Part shown: positions 1 to 11,512 of the stretch, piece by piece | How positions within the stretch are numbered: position 1 is the stretch's first letter | Layout of the letters: every line of letters begins with the position of its first letter | NCBI GenBank assembly: GCA_030063045.1 | Contig: JAQSEB010000061.1 | Coordinates: forward strand, 310,001 to 374,000 | Direction of reading: 5' to 3' | Length of the DNA stretch: 64,000 nt | From: Pratylenchus scribneri | Taxonomy: Eukaryota > Nematoda > Chromadorea > Rhabditida > Pratylenchidae | Notes under the pieces: model-generated | Told to the model about the DNA's origin: nothing | The model's input: the letters and a program-made list of their open reading frames with translations, nothing else | Databases searched by the model: none | Position numbers and translations under genes: made by a program

Positions 1-2746
1 GCATCGTGAGGAATCGTCGGCGGCACAGCCAATTCTTTTGTTGATTGCTCCCGGTTCCTCTGTGGATCCCACCGCGGAATTGGCCGAATATGCCCAAAAA
101 CATTTTGGTGGAAATCAACAAAAATTCCATCAAATGTCTTTGGGCCAACCGGGTTCGGAATGGACAATTTTGGATTTGTTGAGAAAATGCACACGGAATG
201 GAGATTGGCTATGCCTTCACAATATCCATTTGGTGCCATCGATGGCCGGGAAATTGTTGACCGAAATTGGAATGGCCCAAAAGGAACAACAATTGAATGC
301 GGAATTTCGTCTCTGGCTTACCGCCGAACCGGATGAACATTTACCGGTTGTTTTCCTGCAAACATGTTTGAAGGCAACTTATGAAACGCCGCCAGGAATT
401 CGCAAAAATTTGGAACGCAATTATATTGGCCAACCAGGGAATGAGGCAGAAAGGAATGTGCCAAAATTGAAGGCCATTTTCCTTTTGCATTGGTTGAATG
501 CCGTGGCACAGGAACGGCGAAATTTCATTCCACAGTCTTGGCTAAAGTGAACACAAAATAATTGAGAAAGGATTAAAAATTAAATATTTTAGATTCTATG
601 AATTTTCTGGAGCCGATTTGCGAGCAGCCAAACATTCGCTGGATTCACAATTTGCAATAAAGGAAAAGACCAATTTGAGAAGCGTCGATTGGGAACAATT
701 CCGTGGGCTAATGATGAATGCAATTTATGGAGGAAGAATCGAAATTGAATTGGACAATCGAGTGCTTTTGGCATTCCTCAAAGAATTATTCAATACAGAA
801 ATGGTGGATGGAAATGGAGGAGAATTGGCAGTCGGATTAAAAATGCCAATGTTTGGACAATATTCGGTGAGAATTTATTTCATAAAAATTTTTATGGTGA
901 ATCATAATTTTTGAACAATTTTATTAGGAATATTGCAAATGGATTGAGTCGACATTGCCAGTGAATGATCGTGCCGAATTGCTTTGGCTTCCCAGGAATA
1001 TTATGCTCTCATGGGATATGGCCCAAAGTGGGAATGTTGTCTCCAAATTGAGACTTCTAATCACTGCATCCGCCCTCACAAATACAAATAAATTGGCCAC
1101 AAATGAAATAAATCAAAATGCATTTAATCGTCAATTATGGACTGATTCACTCAATCCATTGTTGAATTTATGGAAAAGGTTAAATCAACAGCATCCTGAA
1201 CTTTTAAAATCGGCACAACAAAGAAGGAATAGTCGGCCAATTTCGGCAGCACAAATTGGCCAAAGAGGTGAATGAAAAATTTTTATTAAATTATTCCCCC
1301 AAATATGTATTTCAGCAGAATCTTCTGGAAATAAAATCAATCGAGCCAGCGATGATCCATTGACTGAAATTCTTCAATTGGAATTCATTTATTCCCTAAA
1401 TTTGATGCAATTCATTCATTCCTCACTTTCCGCAATTAGTCGGGCCATAAAGGGGAATGAATTACCGGAGAAGAAAACCATTGAAATGGCCCAATCACTT
1501 TTGCAATTTCAAGTAAAAATTATTCGATTTTTTTTTAATAAATTACATTTTTTCAAAGATTCCAACAGCATGGGACGCACTTTGGACTGGACCAACAGTT
1601 CCCACACAATATTTGGAATCTCTAATTTACAAAGTGAAAAGTACTCAAGCATTGTTGATTTCTGCACAATCAAAACAATTATTAAATTCAAAAATAAATT
1701 TGGCCCAATTGTTTCGGCCTGGAACATTGCTGAATGCATTTAGGCAATATTCAGCAAGGTCAATAAATAGAATTGAAAATAAAATAAATTATTTTTAAAT
1801 TGAAGAAAAATGAAGAAAAGCATGGATTCCCTTCAATTGGCCACCTCTTGGCAAGTGGATAGCCAAATAACCACTGAATCTCAAAATGCCCCAACATTGA
1901 CATTGAGAAGTTTGCGCATTCAGGGCGCACTTTTTGATGGTCGAGAATTGCGAACAGTGACGCCAAGCGCTTCACCATTTTCGGAAATTCCAAATTTGAA
2001 TATTTATTGGACTGAAGAGGTATTAAAAATAGGGAAATATGTTTTTGATTAACTAAGAAAAATGTGTTTCGATTAACTAAAAAAAATGTGTTTTCGATTG
2101 ACTAAGAAAAATGTGTTTTCGATTGACTAAGAAAAATGTGTTTTCGATTGACTAAGAAAAATGTGTTTTCGATTGACTAAGAAAAATGTGTTTTCGATTG
2201 ACTAAGAAAAATATGTTTTCGATTGACTAAGAAAAATGTGTTTTCGATTGACTAAGAAAAATGTGTTTTCGATTGACTAAGAAAAATATGTTTTCGATTG
2301 ACTAAGAAAAATGTGTTTTCGATTGACTAAGAAAAATGTGTTTTCGATTAACTAAAAAAAATGTGTTTTCGATTGACTAAGAAAAATGTGTTTTCGATTG
2401 ACTAAGAAAAATGTGTTTTCGATTGACTAAGAAAAATATGTTTTCGATTGACTAAGAAAAATGTGTTTTCGATTGACTAAGAAAAATGTGTTTTCGATTG
2501 ACTAAGAAAAATGTGTTTTCGATAATTAAGTAAAATGTGTTTTCGATTAAATAAGAAAAATGTGTTTTTTAACAAAATGGGAATTATTTTCAGGCACAAA
2601 ATGAACAAACAAACTCACTTTCGTTGCCCCTATTTGCCGACATTGATCGCAGCGAGTTAATCCTGCAAATTTCGGTTCCATGTGCAGAAAGGCAGAAAAA
2701 TTTATGGATTCTTGCTGGAGTGGCATTGTTTTTGAACGCCGATTAA
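1..2746 (+). CDS. che-3: Cytoplasmic dynein-2 heavy chain, C-terminal part (partial at the 5' edge)
   Basis: This is the C-terminal end of the retrograde intraflagellar transport motor (DYNC2H1/CHE-3 family), which moves cargo from ciliary tip to base. Seven exons can be joined in frame: 1-546, 593-866, 928-1267, 1316-1512, 1559-1758, 1806-2019 and 2594-2746, with TAA at 2744-2746. The translation follows the dynein AAA6 and C-terminal region: WLCLHNIHL, FRLWLTAEP, GIRKNLERNY, FYEFSGADLR, NAIYGGRIE, then MDSLQLATSW and the closing LPLFAD...ILQISVPC...W...AGVALFLNAD. That ending resembles dynein-2 more than dynein-1. Everything before AAA6 lies outside the window. The last intron (2020-2593) is much longer than the others because it holds a 25-bp minisatellite. 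The family call is strong; the dynein-2 assignment rests on the C-terminus and the ciliary subfamily's insertions. Confidence 0.9.
2035..2570. repeat. 25-bp minisatellite in the last dynein-2 intron
   Basis: About 21 tandem copies of a 25-bp unit reading GATTRACTAAGAAAAATGTG plus TTTTC fill most of the 574-bp intron. Copies differ by a few substitutions (G/A in GATTRACT, ATGTG/ATATG). The same unit appears in a second gene at 31230-32395. Confidence 0.97.
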
Positions 2747-2816
2747 AAGATGAATTAAAAACATATCCCATTTGCATAATCAATTAAAATCCAAATGTCT
2801 GGAAAATTTAGACTAG

Positions 2817-2822
2817 AATAAA
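2817..2822 (+). terminator. Putative polyadenylation signal of the dynein-2 gene
   Basis: A canonical AATAAA lies 71 bases after the stop codon. It is inferred from sequence and position only. Confidence 0.5.
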
Positions 2823-3723
2823 ATTCATTTTCATTCAGCAGAAAATATTTCCATTTTACTCTGCATAAACGCTTATTTTAAAGGGAATATATATATTTCT
2901 AAAAATGATGCCAAGAATTCCCTATGGGGCCATTTTTAGTGTTTTTGCCTTGCTTTTTATCGCCATTTCCACACCATTTCACAATTTCACGCCATTGCCA
3001 ATATATTGTTGCGCTATTTAAATTCTTTGGCCATAATCGAGGCGCTTTTCTTTATTCTTGTCCCCCAACTAACATTTTGGATTATAAATATTTGTAGACT
3101 TTTAGATGGCATGGAATTTTTGCCTTTTTGGGTCAAATTACTTATTTTGCCTTTCCCTGACTTTTTCATTCTTTCAATTCCCCCCTCTCACATTAAGCCA
3201 AGAATTTGGACTATGGCATGACCGAAGGCTGACTGAGTTGGCTTATTATTTGCTGAGTGAAATATATTTTATAAATAATCCCATGCTTTTCCCAATTTAT
3301 CAATCAATTTATTAGCATATCGAATTAATATTAAAATATTCAAATTTATTTTTTGAAATTAATTTTCAAATATTCATTTGAGAGTTCGCAGTTCGCACTC
3401 TTTTTGTTCTTTTTTCCATAGAATATTGTTTGAACAATGGACCGCTAATTTTTAGAAGGGAACAATGTGGGGATGGGGGCTGTGGGCATTGTTGTTGGTT
3501 TTGACACCATCGACCCACCAAAAAAGAGTGAAGCAAATTTGAATTCCAAAGTCCAAATGGATGGATTTGCGGGGATTGCACTTATTTATTTATGCTTCCT
3601 GTCAAGCATTGTCATGGAAAATTCGCATAAATTTTCCCCCATTTTTTGCAAACAAAACAGCAAATAAAATTAACAATATTTTAATCATTTTTTATCGCAT
3701 ATTTTAGAGTTTAAAAGACCAAA
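2823..3723. other. Intergenic stretch with two short hydrophobic ORFs
   Basis: No supported gene. Two short plus-strand ORFs begin like signal peptides: 2905-3021 (MMPRIPYGAIFSVFALLFIA...) and 3465-3542 (MWGWGLWALLLVLTPSTHQK...). Neither could be spliced convincingly to a longer coding frame. They may be small secreted peptides, orphan first exons, or chance. Confidence 0.3.
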
Positions 3724-5599
3724 ATGACATCAAATTCGACGAATAGCAGTAGCAGTCGATTTGCCAAACTTCGGAGCATTCCACGTCCTCGTCGATGCAA
3801 TATTAATAATAATTATTTGCAACCAACTGTCCTGCTTCCTCAACTCCAAGAATCTTTACTTGAATTTGGATATTACATGGTTGTTGCATTGGCTTGGTTC
3901 ATTTTCTTGGCCACTTTCCCAGTTTCCCTCCTTTTTTGTGTAAAAATTGTGCATGAATATAAAAGAATGGTCAGCATCCAAATATATTTTGTCCTCATTT
4001 TATTTTTCCAAAAAGGTAATTTTCCGGCTAGGCCGACTTATCGAAGGATGTCCACGTGGCCCTGGAATCGTTTTCTTGCTGCCATGCATTGACCATCAAA
4101 CCCAAGTGGATCTTCGAGTCAAATCCTACGATGTTCCCTCTCAAGTTAGTCTTTATTTTGTTCAGAAATTTTACATCTAAAAATGAATATTTTCTTTTTC
4201 CAAAAAATAAAAATTTTCAGGAAATGTTGACCAAAGATTCAGTGACCGTAAGCGTTGATGCCGCCGTCTATTTTCGGACAAAAGACCCAATTGCCGCAAT
4301 TTCTTGCATTGTTGATTCCACTTTAAGCACAAAACAATTGGCCCAAACAACATTAAGGTAACTTTATCATATCGTTTTTATACTTTATTATTAGGAATAT
4401 TCTTGGCACTAGAACACTGACAGAAATAATGCTCGAAAGAGAAGGCATTTCCAAAGTTATTCAGGCAAGCAAATTGAAATATTTTTGAATGGAAACATTT
4501 TATTTTTCTATTTTAAGGAAATTTTGGACGAAGGCAAGCGATACCATTAAAAATTCCTTGTGATTACATTTTCCCTTTTAAGGCACAAATCCATGGGGCA
4601 TAAAAGTGGAAAGGGTGGAATTGAAGGACATTCGCCTACCAAAAGGCCTTCTAAGGGCATTGGCAGCTGAAGCAGAAGCGGCACGTGAGGCAAACGCCAA
4701 AGTTGTTTCGGCAACTGGAGAATTTAATGTGAGAGAAAAGATTTTGACAATTTAAACAAAAAACTTTTGTGAAAAACTCAAATGTAATCAGCAGAGAATT
4801 AAAAATAAATCTTTCCGGAAAATTCAATTTAAAATGGAATCAAACACAAATCTTTCCGTATTAACAAAAACCTTTTTGGTAACTAAAATCTAACTGCAAT
4901 GAAACACAATTCTTTCCGGAAAAATCTAACCGGAAAGAAACACAATTCTTTCCGGAAAATCTAACCGGAATGAAACACAATTCTTTCCGGAAAAATCTAA
5001 CCGGAATGAAACACAATTCTTTCCGGAAAAATCTAACTGGAATGAAACACAATTCTTTCCGGAAAAATCTAACCGGAATGAAACACAATTCTTTCCGGAA
5101 AAATCTAACCGGAATGAAACACAATTCTTTCCGGAAAAATCTAACCGGAATGAAACACAATTCTTTCCGGAAAAATCTAACTGGAATGAAACACAATTCT
5201 TTCCGGAAAAATCTAACCGGAATGAAACACAATTCTTTCCGGAAAAATCTAACCGGAATGAAACACAATTCTTTCCGGAAAAATCTAACCGGAATGAAAC
5301 ACAATTCTTTCCGGAAAAATCTAACTGGAATGAAATACAAATTAATGAAACAAAAATCTTTCCTGAAAATACAAATCATAACGTAACTGGAATTAAATAG
5401 GAATTTATCCACATTTTCAAAGGCATCCCCTTCACTTCGAGATGCGGCCGACCATTTGGCTGGTTCACCAACAGCCATTCATTTACGCTTTTTGCAAACG
5501 TTGATCCGAATCTCAACGCAGAAAAACCAAACGGTGGTGATTCCAATTCCAGTGGAATTTGTACGCAAATTGATGGCTTGGGCCGGAAAAAGACAATGA
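3724..5599 (+). CDS. Stomatin/prohibitin-domain membrane protein
   Basis: Stomatins are inner-leaflet membrane scaffolds that bind cholesterol and tune ion channels; nematode members (MEC-2, UNC-1, STO) act in mechanosensation and neuronal signalling. Seven exons (3724-3969, 4016-4144, 4221-4357, 4395-4464, 4518-4533, 4583-4728, 5423-5599) give about 306 residues, the usual family length. A Ser/Asn-rich N-terminus is followed by the monotopic hairpin (YYMVVALAWFIFLATFPVSL), then VIFRLGRLIEG..RGPGIVFLLPCID, the PHB core KDSVTVSVDAAVYFR, QTTLRNILGT, PWGIKVERVE and AAEAEAAREANAKV, and the C-terminal SPTAIHLRFLQTL...VVIPIPVE. Introns after exons 4 and 5 use GC donors (gcaagc); both are needed to keep the family sequence. 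The last intron holds a 36-bp minisatellite. The exact paralogue cannot be assigned. Confidence 0.93.
4897..5395. repeat. 36-bp minisatellite in a stomatin intron
   Basis: Roughly 13 tandem copies of a 36-bp unit containing GGAATGAAACACAATTC and TTTCCGGAAAAATCTAACC. The unit length is a multiple of three and stop-free in one frame on each strand, so it creates long but meaningless ORFs. A diverged relative lies at 62405-63070. Confidence 0.95.
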
Positions 5600-5879
5600 A
5601 AATTTTGAAAAAAAAAATTAAAAATTGAAATGGTCAAAGAAGTTGAATTTTTCAAAAGTATTTGAGGTCAAATGAAAAAGTCAAATATTTAAAAATCAAA
5701 ATATAACAATAAATTTTGGAATTTTTGGAGAAAAAATTCAAAAAATAAAAATAGACACATTTTATATATAAATAGAAAAATATCCAAAAGAATAAATCCA
5801 TCCCAATTATTGGCTATTCCAAAATTTTAATCATTTCATTTTTATTCAATTTAATTTTGTAAAAATAAATTAGTATTAA

Positions 5880-7819
5880 TTAATGATAAAAATGATTGAA
5901 TTGTGTTGTTTGTGCATATGGTGGTCCAAATCGTTTGCCATTCCGCCTTTCTTTTGCCCGCCTAAAAAGGAGGGGAAAATATTGGCACAATAATCTAATT
6001 TTTTAATCGACCCTAATAAGGAAAGAGGATCATTTTCATCCAATTAATCATTTTCCCGAAAAATGAAATGTGAGGAAAAGTCGGAAAGAGGACAAAGGTA
6101 AATGCCATTGGAAACCTCAAAAAAAACCGTGCTCAAGATTTTGCCTCCTTTTTGATCTAATCTCGAATGTTTTTTAATTCTTTTTTGACTACTAATATTA
6201 GGTAATATTTGGATAAATCCAGTATGAGGTATGACTGACCTGTTCTGGAACCATATTTTGATTTGCCTAAATAATTTTTAAAAAATATATTATTTATTTT
6301 GCTAATTCTCTCACCTTTCCGTCAAATGCAATTTTTCACTAAGCATTGCCTTTCTTTCGGTATTGATGAATTCCTGGGCCGCAAATTCCCTCTCCAATTC
6401 TCGCCTCTGAAAATCATTGTACACAACACGGTATTGGGCCGATGTCCGAATTCTCAAATCTGCAATCAAAAAATAAATAATTAAAAAAATTATTAATTTT
6501 GATTATGGGATATATTTTTATAGGCTTAATTATATTAAAGGAAAACAAAAATTTCATAAAACAATGAAATTACTAATTTTGATATTTCCAAAATTATTGG
6601 ATAAATTAATCGAAAATATGAAAGTTATATTATTAAATTTATATGCTTACTGTTTGTGCCGGGCCCATAACGATGTCGTGGATTTTGCCCATTTAGTTGC
6701 ATCGACTGATTGGCTTGTCCATTCCCGGCAGCCGCATTTTTCTTCACAACCAATGGTGGTTGAATCTTTTCTTCCACCTCAGATTGGCTACCAATTGTTT
6801 GAGTGAAATTTTGGAAATGTTGAGGCGGATTATTGGTGGGGATGGGCGGCGGTGGTGGATAGGCCATAAAATTGTTGGATGGACCAACAATTTGTGGAAT
6901 GAATGGTTGTTGAGGTTGTTGTTGGGATTGGGCGGATGTGGCGGCCAATGAATAATTTGGGCCAAACAAATTTGGCATCGGAACATTTGAATGGGTCAAA
7001 GTGGATGAGGGAAATTGCTGAAAATTTAAAAATTAAAAAATATTAGGATATGCCAAACATCGACAATATTTTGAGGAACATATCGAGGCCATGGATTGCA
7101 AAGCAAGAAAGGCAATGCTGCAGATTGCTCAGATTTGATGGAGGCGGCATCCGGGGCAATCGGATTTGGAAAAATCTGCGTTTTATTAAGAAAATATTAA
7201 ATTGAAAGAGGAATATTTAAAATGTGAAATTTAACTTAGTTTTGAACCATTAAACCAAAATGGGTTTAAACCGTTTAATACCTTTTAATTGTTGACCAAA
7301 CCAAAATGGGTTTAAACCATTTAATACCCTTTAATTGTTGACCAAACCAAAATGGGTTTAAACCGTTTAATACCATTTAATTGTTGACCAAACCAAAATG
7401 GGTTTAAACCGTTTAATACCCTTTAATTGTTGACCAAACCAAAATGGGTTTAAACCGTTTAATACCCTTTAATTGTTGACCAAACCAAAATGGGTTTAAA
7501 CCGTTTAATACCCTTTAATTGTTGACCAAACCAAAATGGGTTTAAACCGTTTAATACCATTTAATTGTTGACCAAACCATAACAAATTATTTACCATTCA
7601 ATTTCTTGACTAGCTTTATCCAATTTTGGGTATATTTGGTTTGTGAATTTAGGGTAACCCCTAATCCATTATTTTACTTTTTGACAAATTAAATTCCATC
7701 CTATTTAAAATTACCGATGTTGGATGAAATTGCAGATGCTGATTTTGATCAAAAATGGCATTTGGATTGGAAGTGTAGGCAATATTTGGCAATTCATTTG
7801 ATGGAATGTGAATATTCAT
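5880..7819 (-). CDS. pal-1: Caudal-type homeobox transcription factor (PAL-1/CDX family)
   Basis: Caudal proteins are nuclear homeodomain factors that specify posterior fates; PAL-1 is the C. elegans member. Six exons on the minus strand (7819-7715, 7175-7059, 7017-6651, 6459-6315, 6266-6240, 5961-5880) give about 280 residues. The first two thirds are low-complexity, rich in Asn, Gln and Pro (YPPPPPIPTNN). The homeodomain starts near residue 200: RTSAQYRVVYNDFQRRELER, then FINTERKAMLSEKLHLTER, then QIKIWFQNR, then RAKERR. The YRVVY..FQR..LE.EF signature is typical of caudal, and the invariant W, F and N of helix 3 are present. Helix 3 sits on a 27-nt exon (6240-6266), which an automatic predictor would easily miss. 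The protein ends only about 20 residues after the homeodomain. Intron 1 carries a copy of the 46-bp repeat element. Confidence 0.9.
7231..7658 (+). repeat. 46-bp-repeat dispersed element, copy A
   Basis: About seven copies of a 46-bp unit (TTTAAACCGTTTAATACCC, then TTTAATTGTTGACCAAACC, then AAAATGGG), preceded by TTAGTTTTGAACCATTAAACC and followed by a conserved tail, ATACCATTCAATGCGTC... TTTTGGGTATATGGTTTG, slightly diverged here. It lies in intron 1 of the caudal homeobox gene, antisense to it. Confidence 0.9.
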
Positions 7820-9992
7820 TAATGATTTTAATAAATAAGAATTAAGGCACTAAAATTTACAATTATTTTATTATTGCCAACCATAAATTTTGGGTGGAAA
7901 TATATTCAAATTGGAATTGGAACCATATGGGAAGGAAAAGAAAAGGTCATTGAGGGAAGTGTGGTGAAGGGCGAACATTTGCTTTTGGTGAGTGATTACG
8001 GTAATGGGAATGGGATGGATGCGCGCAAATGAAGGATGGGGGTGAGAGGGGGTGGAGGATGGAAGGGGGAAGATGAGGGCCAATGGATTGGAGGTTAGAG
8101 TTTGGAGAAGTGAAAATTATGGTCTGATGGGTGGATTATTTGGCTCTTTAAACCGGCTATGGAATTTGGTATTAAAAAAGCTAATTTTATTTAATAAATA
8201 ATTCAGATAATCGATCAATTTTTAAAACTTTTTAAGCCAAAGGATTGGATTGGACTTGTAGAGGATAAGGGTCCAATAGGTTTAATCTTGATGATATTTT
8301 GATTGACTCAAATTAGCCCTAGAATTTGGTGGATATTCCAAATTAAGATTAATTTTATTAAATAATAAGCTAAAATGGACTATCAATTTAAAACTTTTCT
8401 TGCTAATAGATTGGAACTTGAGTTTTGAAAGGGAAAATTTATGGTCAATGAATTGGGATTTGATGACATTTTTGCTTACAATTGGTATTGGAATTTGGCC
8501 AAAAGATTATAATAAAGTCAATTTTATTTAATTAATGAATAAATTAATATTTCCGATCAATTTATACACATTCCCTCGAAAATTGCCCTTCAAAAATTTA
8601 TGGATTTGCCGATCAAAAAAAAAAGGTGGAAAACATCTTTCTGGCACGGACATGGTCCATTCACCATTTCATATTCCCAATTTTCCATATCCATTTCCCC
8701 AAATTGACGCCTCTCATTTTTTGGTGGGTCAAATTCAATCAGACCGAATAATGTTGTAAATTTGTCAATTTGCCTGAGGCCATGGCCGACGCCCATATGG
8801 CGCAGAATTTTTGAAGCAAATTCCCACAAAAACAGGCAAAGGATGTAGCGCAAGGAAACGGTTGATTTGGAAATATGGTAAAATGGGAGGGGAAATTTTG
8901 GGACGGAAATTGAAATAAAATTGGGGGAAATTGCAAATTTTGAGATTGGGAAAATGATTGAAAAAAGGCTTGTCATTTATTTGAATTCGAAACATATTTA
9001 TCACTTTTGATGGAAAAAAAGGGAAAATTATTTATGAAAAATTCAAATTTATCGAGAAAATAAAGCAGAAAAATGGCAAGAAATCAGAGGCGAAAATACA
9101 TAAATTTGAATATAAAAAGTGGAAGGAATTCTGCGCTCTCTGCTGATTGGTTGATGGCATCTTCCCAAATTCAAGGATTTTTATTTGTATTTTCAATGCC
9201 AGTCCCGCCTTCCCGCGCATAAAATTTTTATATTTGTTTATTTATTGTCATTCGTCCCCGAAAAGTGAAACAAACTTTTCTTTGCCGTCCGCCGCGCCTT
9301 TTGTTCTCTCCTCGGCCACACATTTTGTGCCGAAAAAGGGAAAAAGGGGGCGAATGTGTGGGGGATCCGCGCAACAAAGGCCCAAAAAAGGCAAAGGAGG
9401 GCAAAAGGGGAAGAATGATGGACGGCCCCGACGCGGGGAAGGGGAGATCCAAAGCGAGAATGGAAGGAAGGAAGGGAACGGCGAAGCGTTAATCCGGCGC
9501 TTTCCCCGGGTTAACCTCTCCCATTGTGGTCTTTGCCAATTCTCGCGGCTTGGCCTTCTTCTCACCTTCTTTTCTATTCCCGTCCATCCCCTTTTTCGGT
9601 GCTCACAAAAATTGGGGGGAAACAATGAAAGAATTGGGAGAATATGGGATTGATTTCCCAGGATTTACGATATCCGCCCGAATTTGGGAATTGGAATGGA
9701 AATGGGAAAGTGGATAGGCCAATTTAGAATAGAAGACCATAATGATTCCCAAATCTTGAGGCATATTCTCATCATAAAATCAGATGAAAATGCTGAATAT
9801 ATTGTATAAAAGAAATCAAAATAATTTATTATTCGAATGACCAAAGGCAGAGTCAATTTTTCAACACTACCAAAAATTAAGAATAATGGAATTAAAAATA
9901 TTTAAAATTTAAAAACCGGTTGGAAAGGAAATTATTTTTGTTATTATTTTATTATCCAATTTTGTCATTTTCGTCTTTGCCTCCTCTTTTCT
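7820..9992. other. Long upstream/intergenic region without a supported gene
   Basis: No ORF here shows family resemblance or a convincing exon chain. Around 9260-9620 the DNA becomes GC-rich and purine-biased on the plus strand, unlike the AT-rich surroundings. The region lies upstream of the caudal gene and may hold its regulatory DNA, but no specific site is recognised. Confidence 0.5.
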
Positions 9993-10443
9993 TTATCCAG
10001 CAATCATCAGTGGAATGAAAATGGCCAATGCCAGCATAAAAATGACAAGTCCAATGCTCATTTTCTGATTGCCCAAGGCTGCAGTGCAATTGTCGGGATA
10101 ACAAAGCTTGCAATCGCATCCTGCCTCCTCAATTCCATCGCAAAAATCCATTCGGCCACAACCACGCACATCTATAATGAACAAAAAAAAAAATTAGCAT
10201 ATTTGGATACATTAATGCAGGGCTTTCATTAATAAATTTTCAAATTCATATAATTTTTCATCTCCCATATTTTTATCAAATATTTTTGCGGGAACATAAT
10301 TAAATTAAAATTCCAGAATTACCAGGCTGCTGCTGTACTCCAAACGGAAGGCGACTGTTGCCGATTTGAGGCCCATTTCCGCCGATTGCATTTGCCAATG
10401 CCATTGCCATCATCAAAGTTAGAAGAAGCCGAATGGAATGCAT
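9993..10443 (-). CDS. Small cysteine-rich surface protein, Ly6-like second half
   Basis: Two exons (10443-10323 and 10171-9993) join in frame to about 99 residues. A signal peptide (MHSIRLLLTLMMAMALANA) is followed by a short linker and a six-cysteine block, GCGRMDFC..GIEEAGCDCKLCYPDNC, ending in the CN-type motif of Ly6/uPAR domains. The C-terminus is a hydrophobic stretch (IGLVIFMLALAIFIPLMIAG) that runs to the stop, as in GPI-anchored or tail-anchored proteins. The cysteine block resembles the second half of the longer Ly6-like protein at 55318-56237, so this may be a shortened relative. Function unknown; likely displayed on the cell surface. Confidence 0.72.
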
Positions 10444-11512
10444 TGTTGTTTATCAACTTGAATTGTTTTTATTTTTATTAAAGATTTTGATCTGCTGATT
10501 GAAAATTAAAATTTTAAAACATTAATTTAAATTTGATTCATTGGAAATTGGTTTTAGAGTTAATTTTTCGAGAAGATTAACCAAGACCAAAAACAAATTG
10601 AGAATTGGGATGTATCGAATGGATTTGGAGGAGGATTAATTTTAATATTTAAAATTCGATCATTTCATTTTCTAATAATAAAATTAAAAGATTAAAAAGT
10701 CTTATTTTGAGATGATAGCCCTAGGGCATTTTATTAAGATTCAATCCAACAGAGGACAAATTCTGAAGGCTACTGTGTCGAGAAGGCAACTAGGAGGAAT
10801 AAGGATGGAAATTGGAAAAAATATGACTTTGTCTCTCTTTGTCGCAACTTCAAGCCTCAATCTTGAATCTAAACCTTGAAACCATTCAATATGTTTGAAC
10901 TTTGAAAGAGATGGAATTAGAAAGTCAAAATTGGTTTGAATATGTTAATCGGTAAAAGTCCCAACCCAAAGTGTTCGAAATGTTGGTCAACGACCACCGC
11001 GAAGGCCAAATAAAACTTCCACAGCAGCCAACAGCAGCTTGAATGAAGATAAAATCTCTTGGACACATTTCTTTCTGTTTCATCCCTTTTTTTAACACCG
11101 ATTCCAATTCTCTTTTTTAGTTCACTAATTATTTTTTTGGTTGGAATGTGCATTGATTAAATTAATTGTTTGGAAGGAAAATAAAATTGGCAAAATTTTC
11201 AAATTAAAAATAGTAAAACAACAGCATATAGCTTAATTAGCCAGTTTTTATAATTATAACAATTAAATCAATTAAATTAATATAATATGAATTTCTAATA
11301 TTTTCACATCAATAATGCACAATGAATTGGCCAATCCAATAAAAAATGAAATGACGTGACCATGCCGAGAGCATTGCTGGCCCATTTGGATATTTCTTCC
11401 TCATCAAAGCCTTCCCTTTTCATTTATATTGATCCAATCTCGGCATTATCCACACCAAAATTCCGAATTATTCATAATTCCCTCTTTAATTCCTCCAAAT
11501 TACTTTAAAAAA
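10444..11512. other. Intergenic stretch, nothing supported
   Basis: AT-rich DNA between two divergent genes (minus-strand Ly6-like and plus-strand lipin-like), so it should contain both promoters. No ORF or repeat with support was seen. Confidence 0.5.

Noticed and set aside
2905..3542. Two signal-peptide-like short ORFs
   Set aside because: No continuation could be built; kept only as a note in the intergenic entry.
4861..5478. Long ORFs of 138 and 205 residues on opposite strands with 12-residue repeats
   Set aside because: They are the translation of the 36-bp minisatellite inside the stomatin intron, not genes.
8590..8976. 128-residue minus ORF
   Set aside because: No splice or family support; Phe/Ile/Pro-rich composition typical of non-coding AT-rich DNA here.
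9147..9653. 168-residue ORF in GC-rich DNA
   Set aside because: Overlapping ORFs on both strands, biased composition and no family resemblance; more likely regulatory or simple-sequence DNA.
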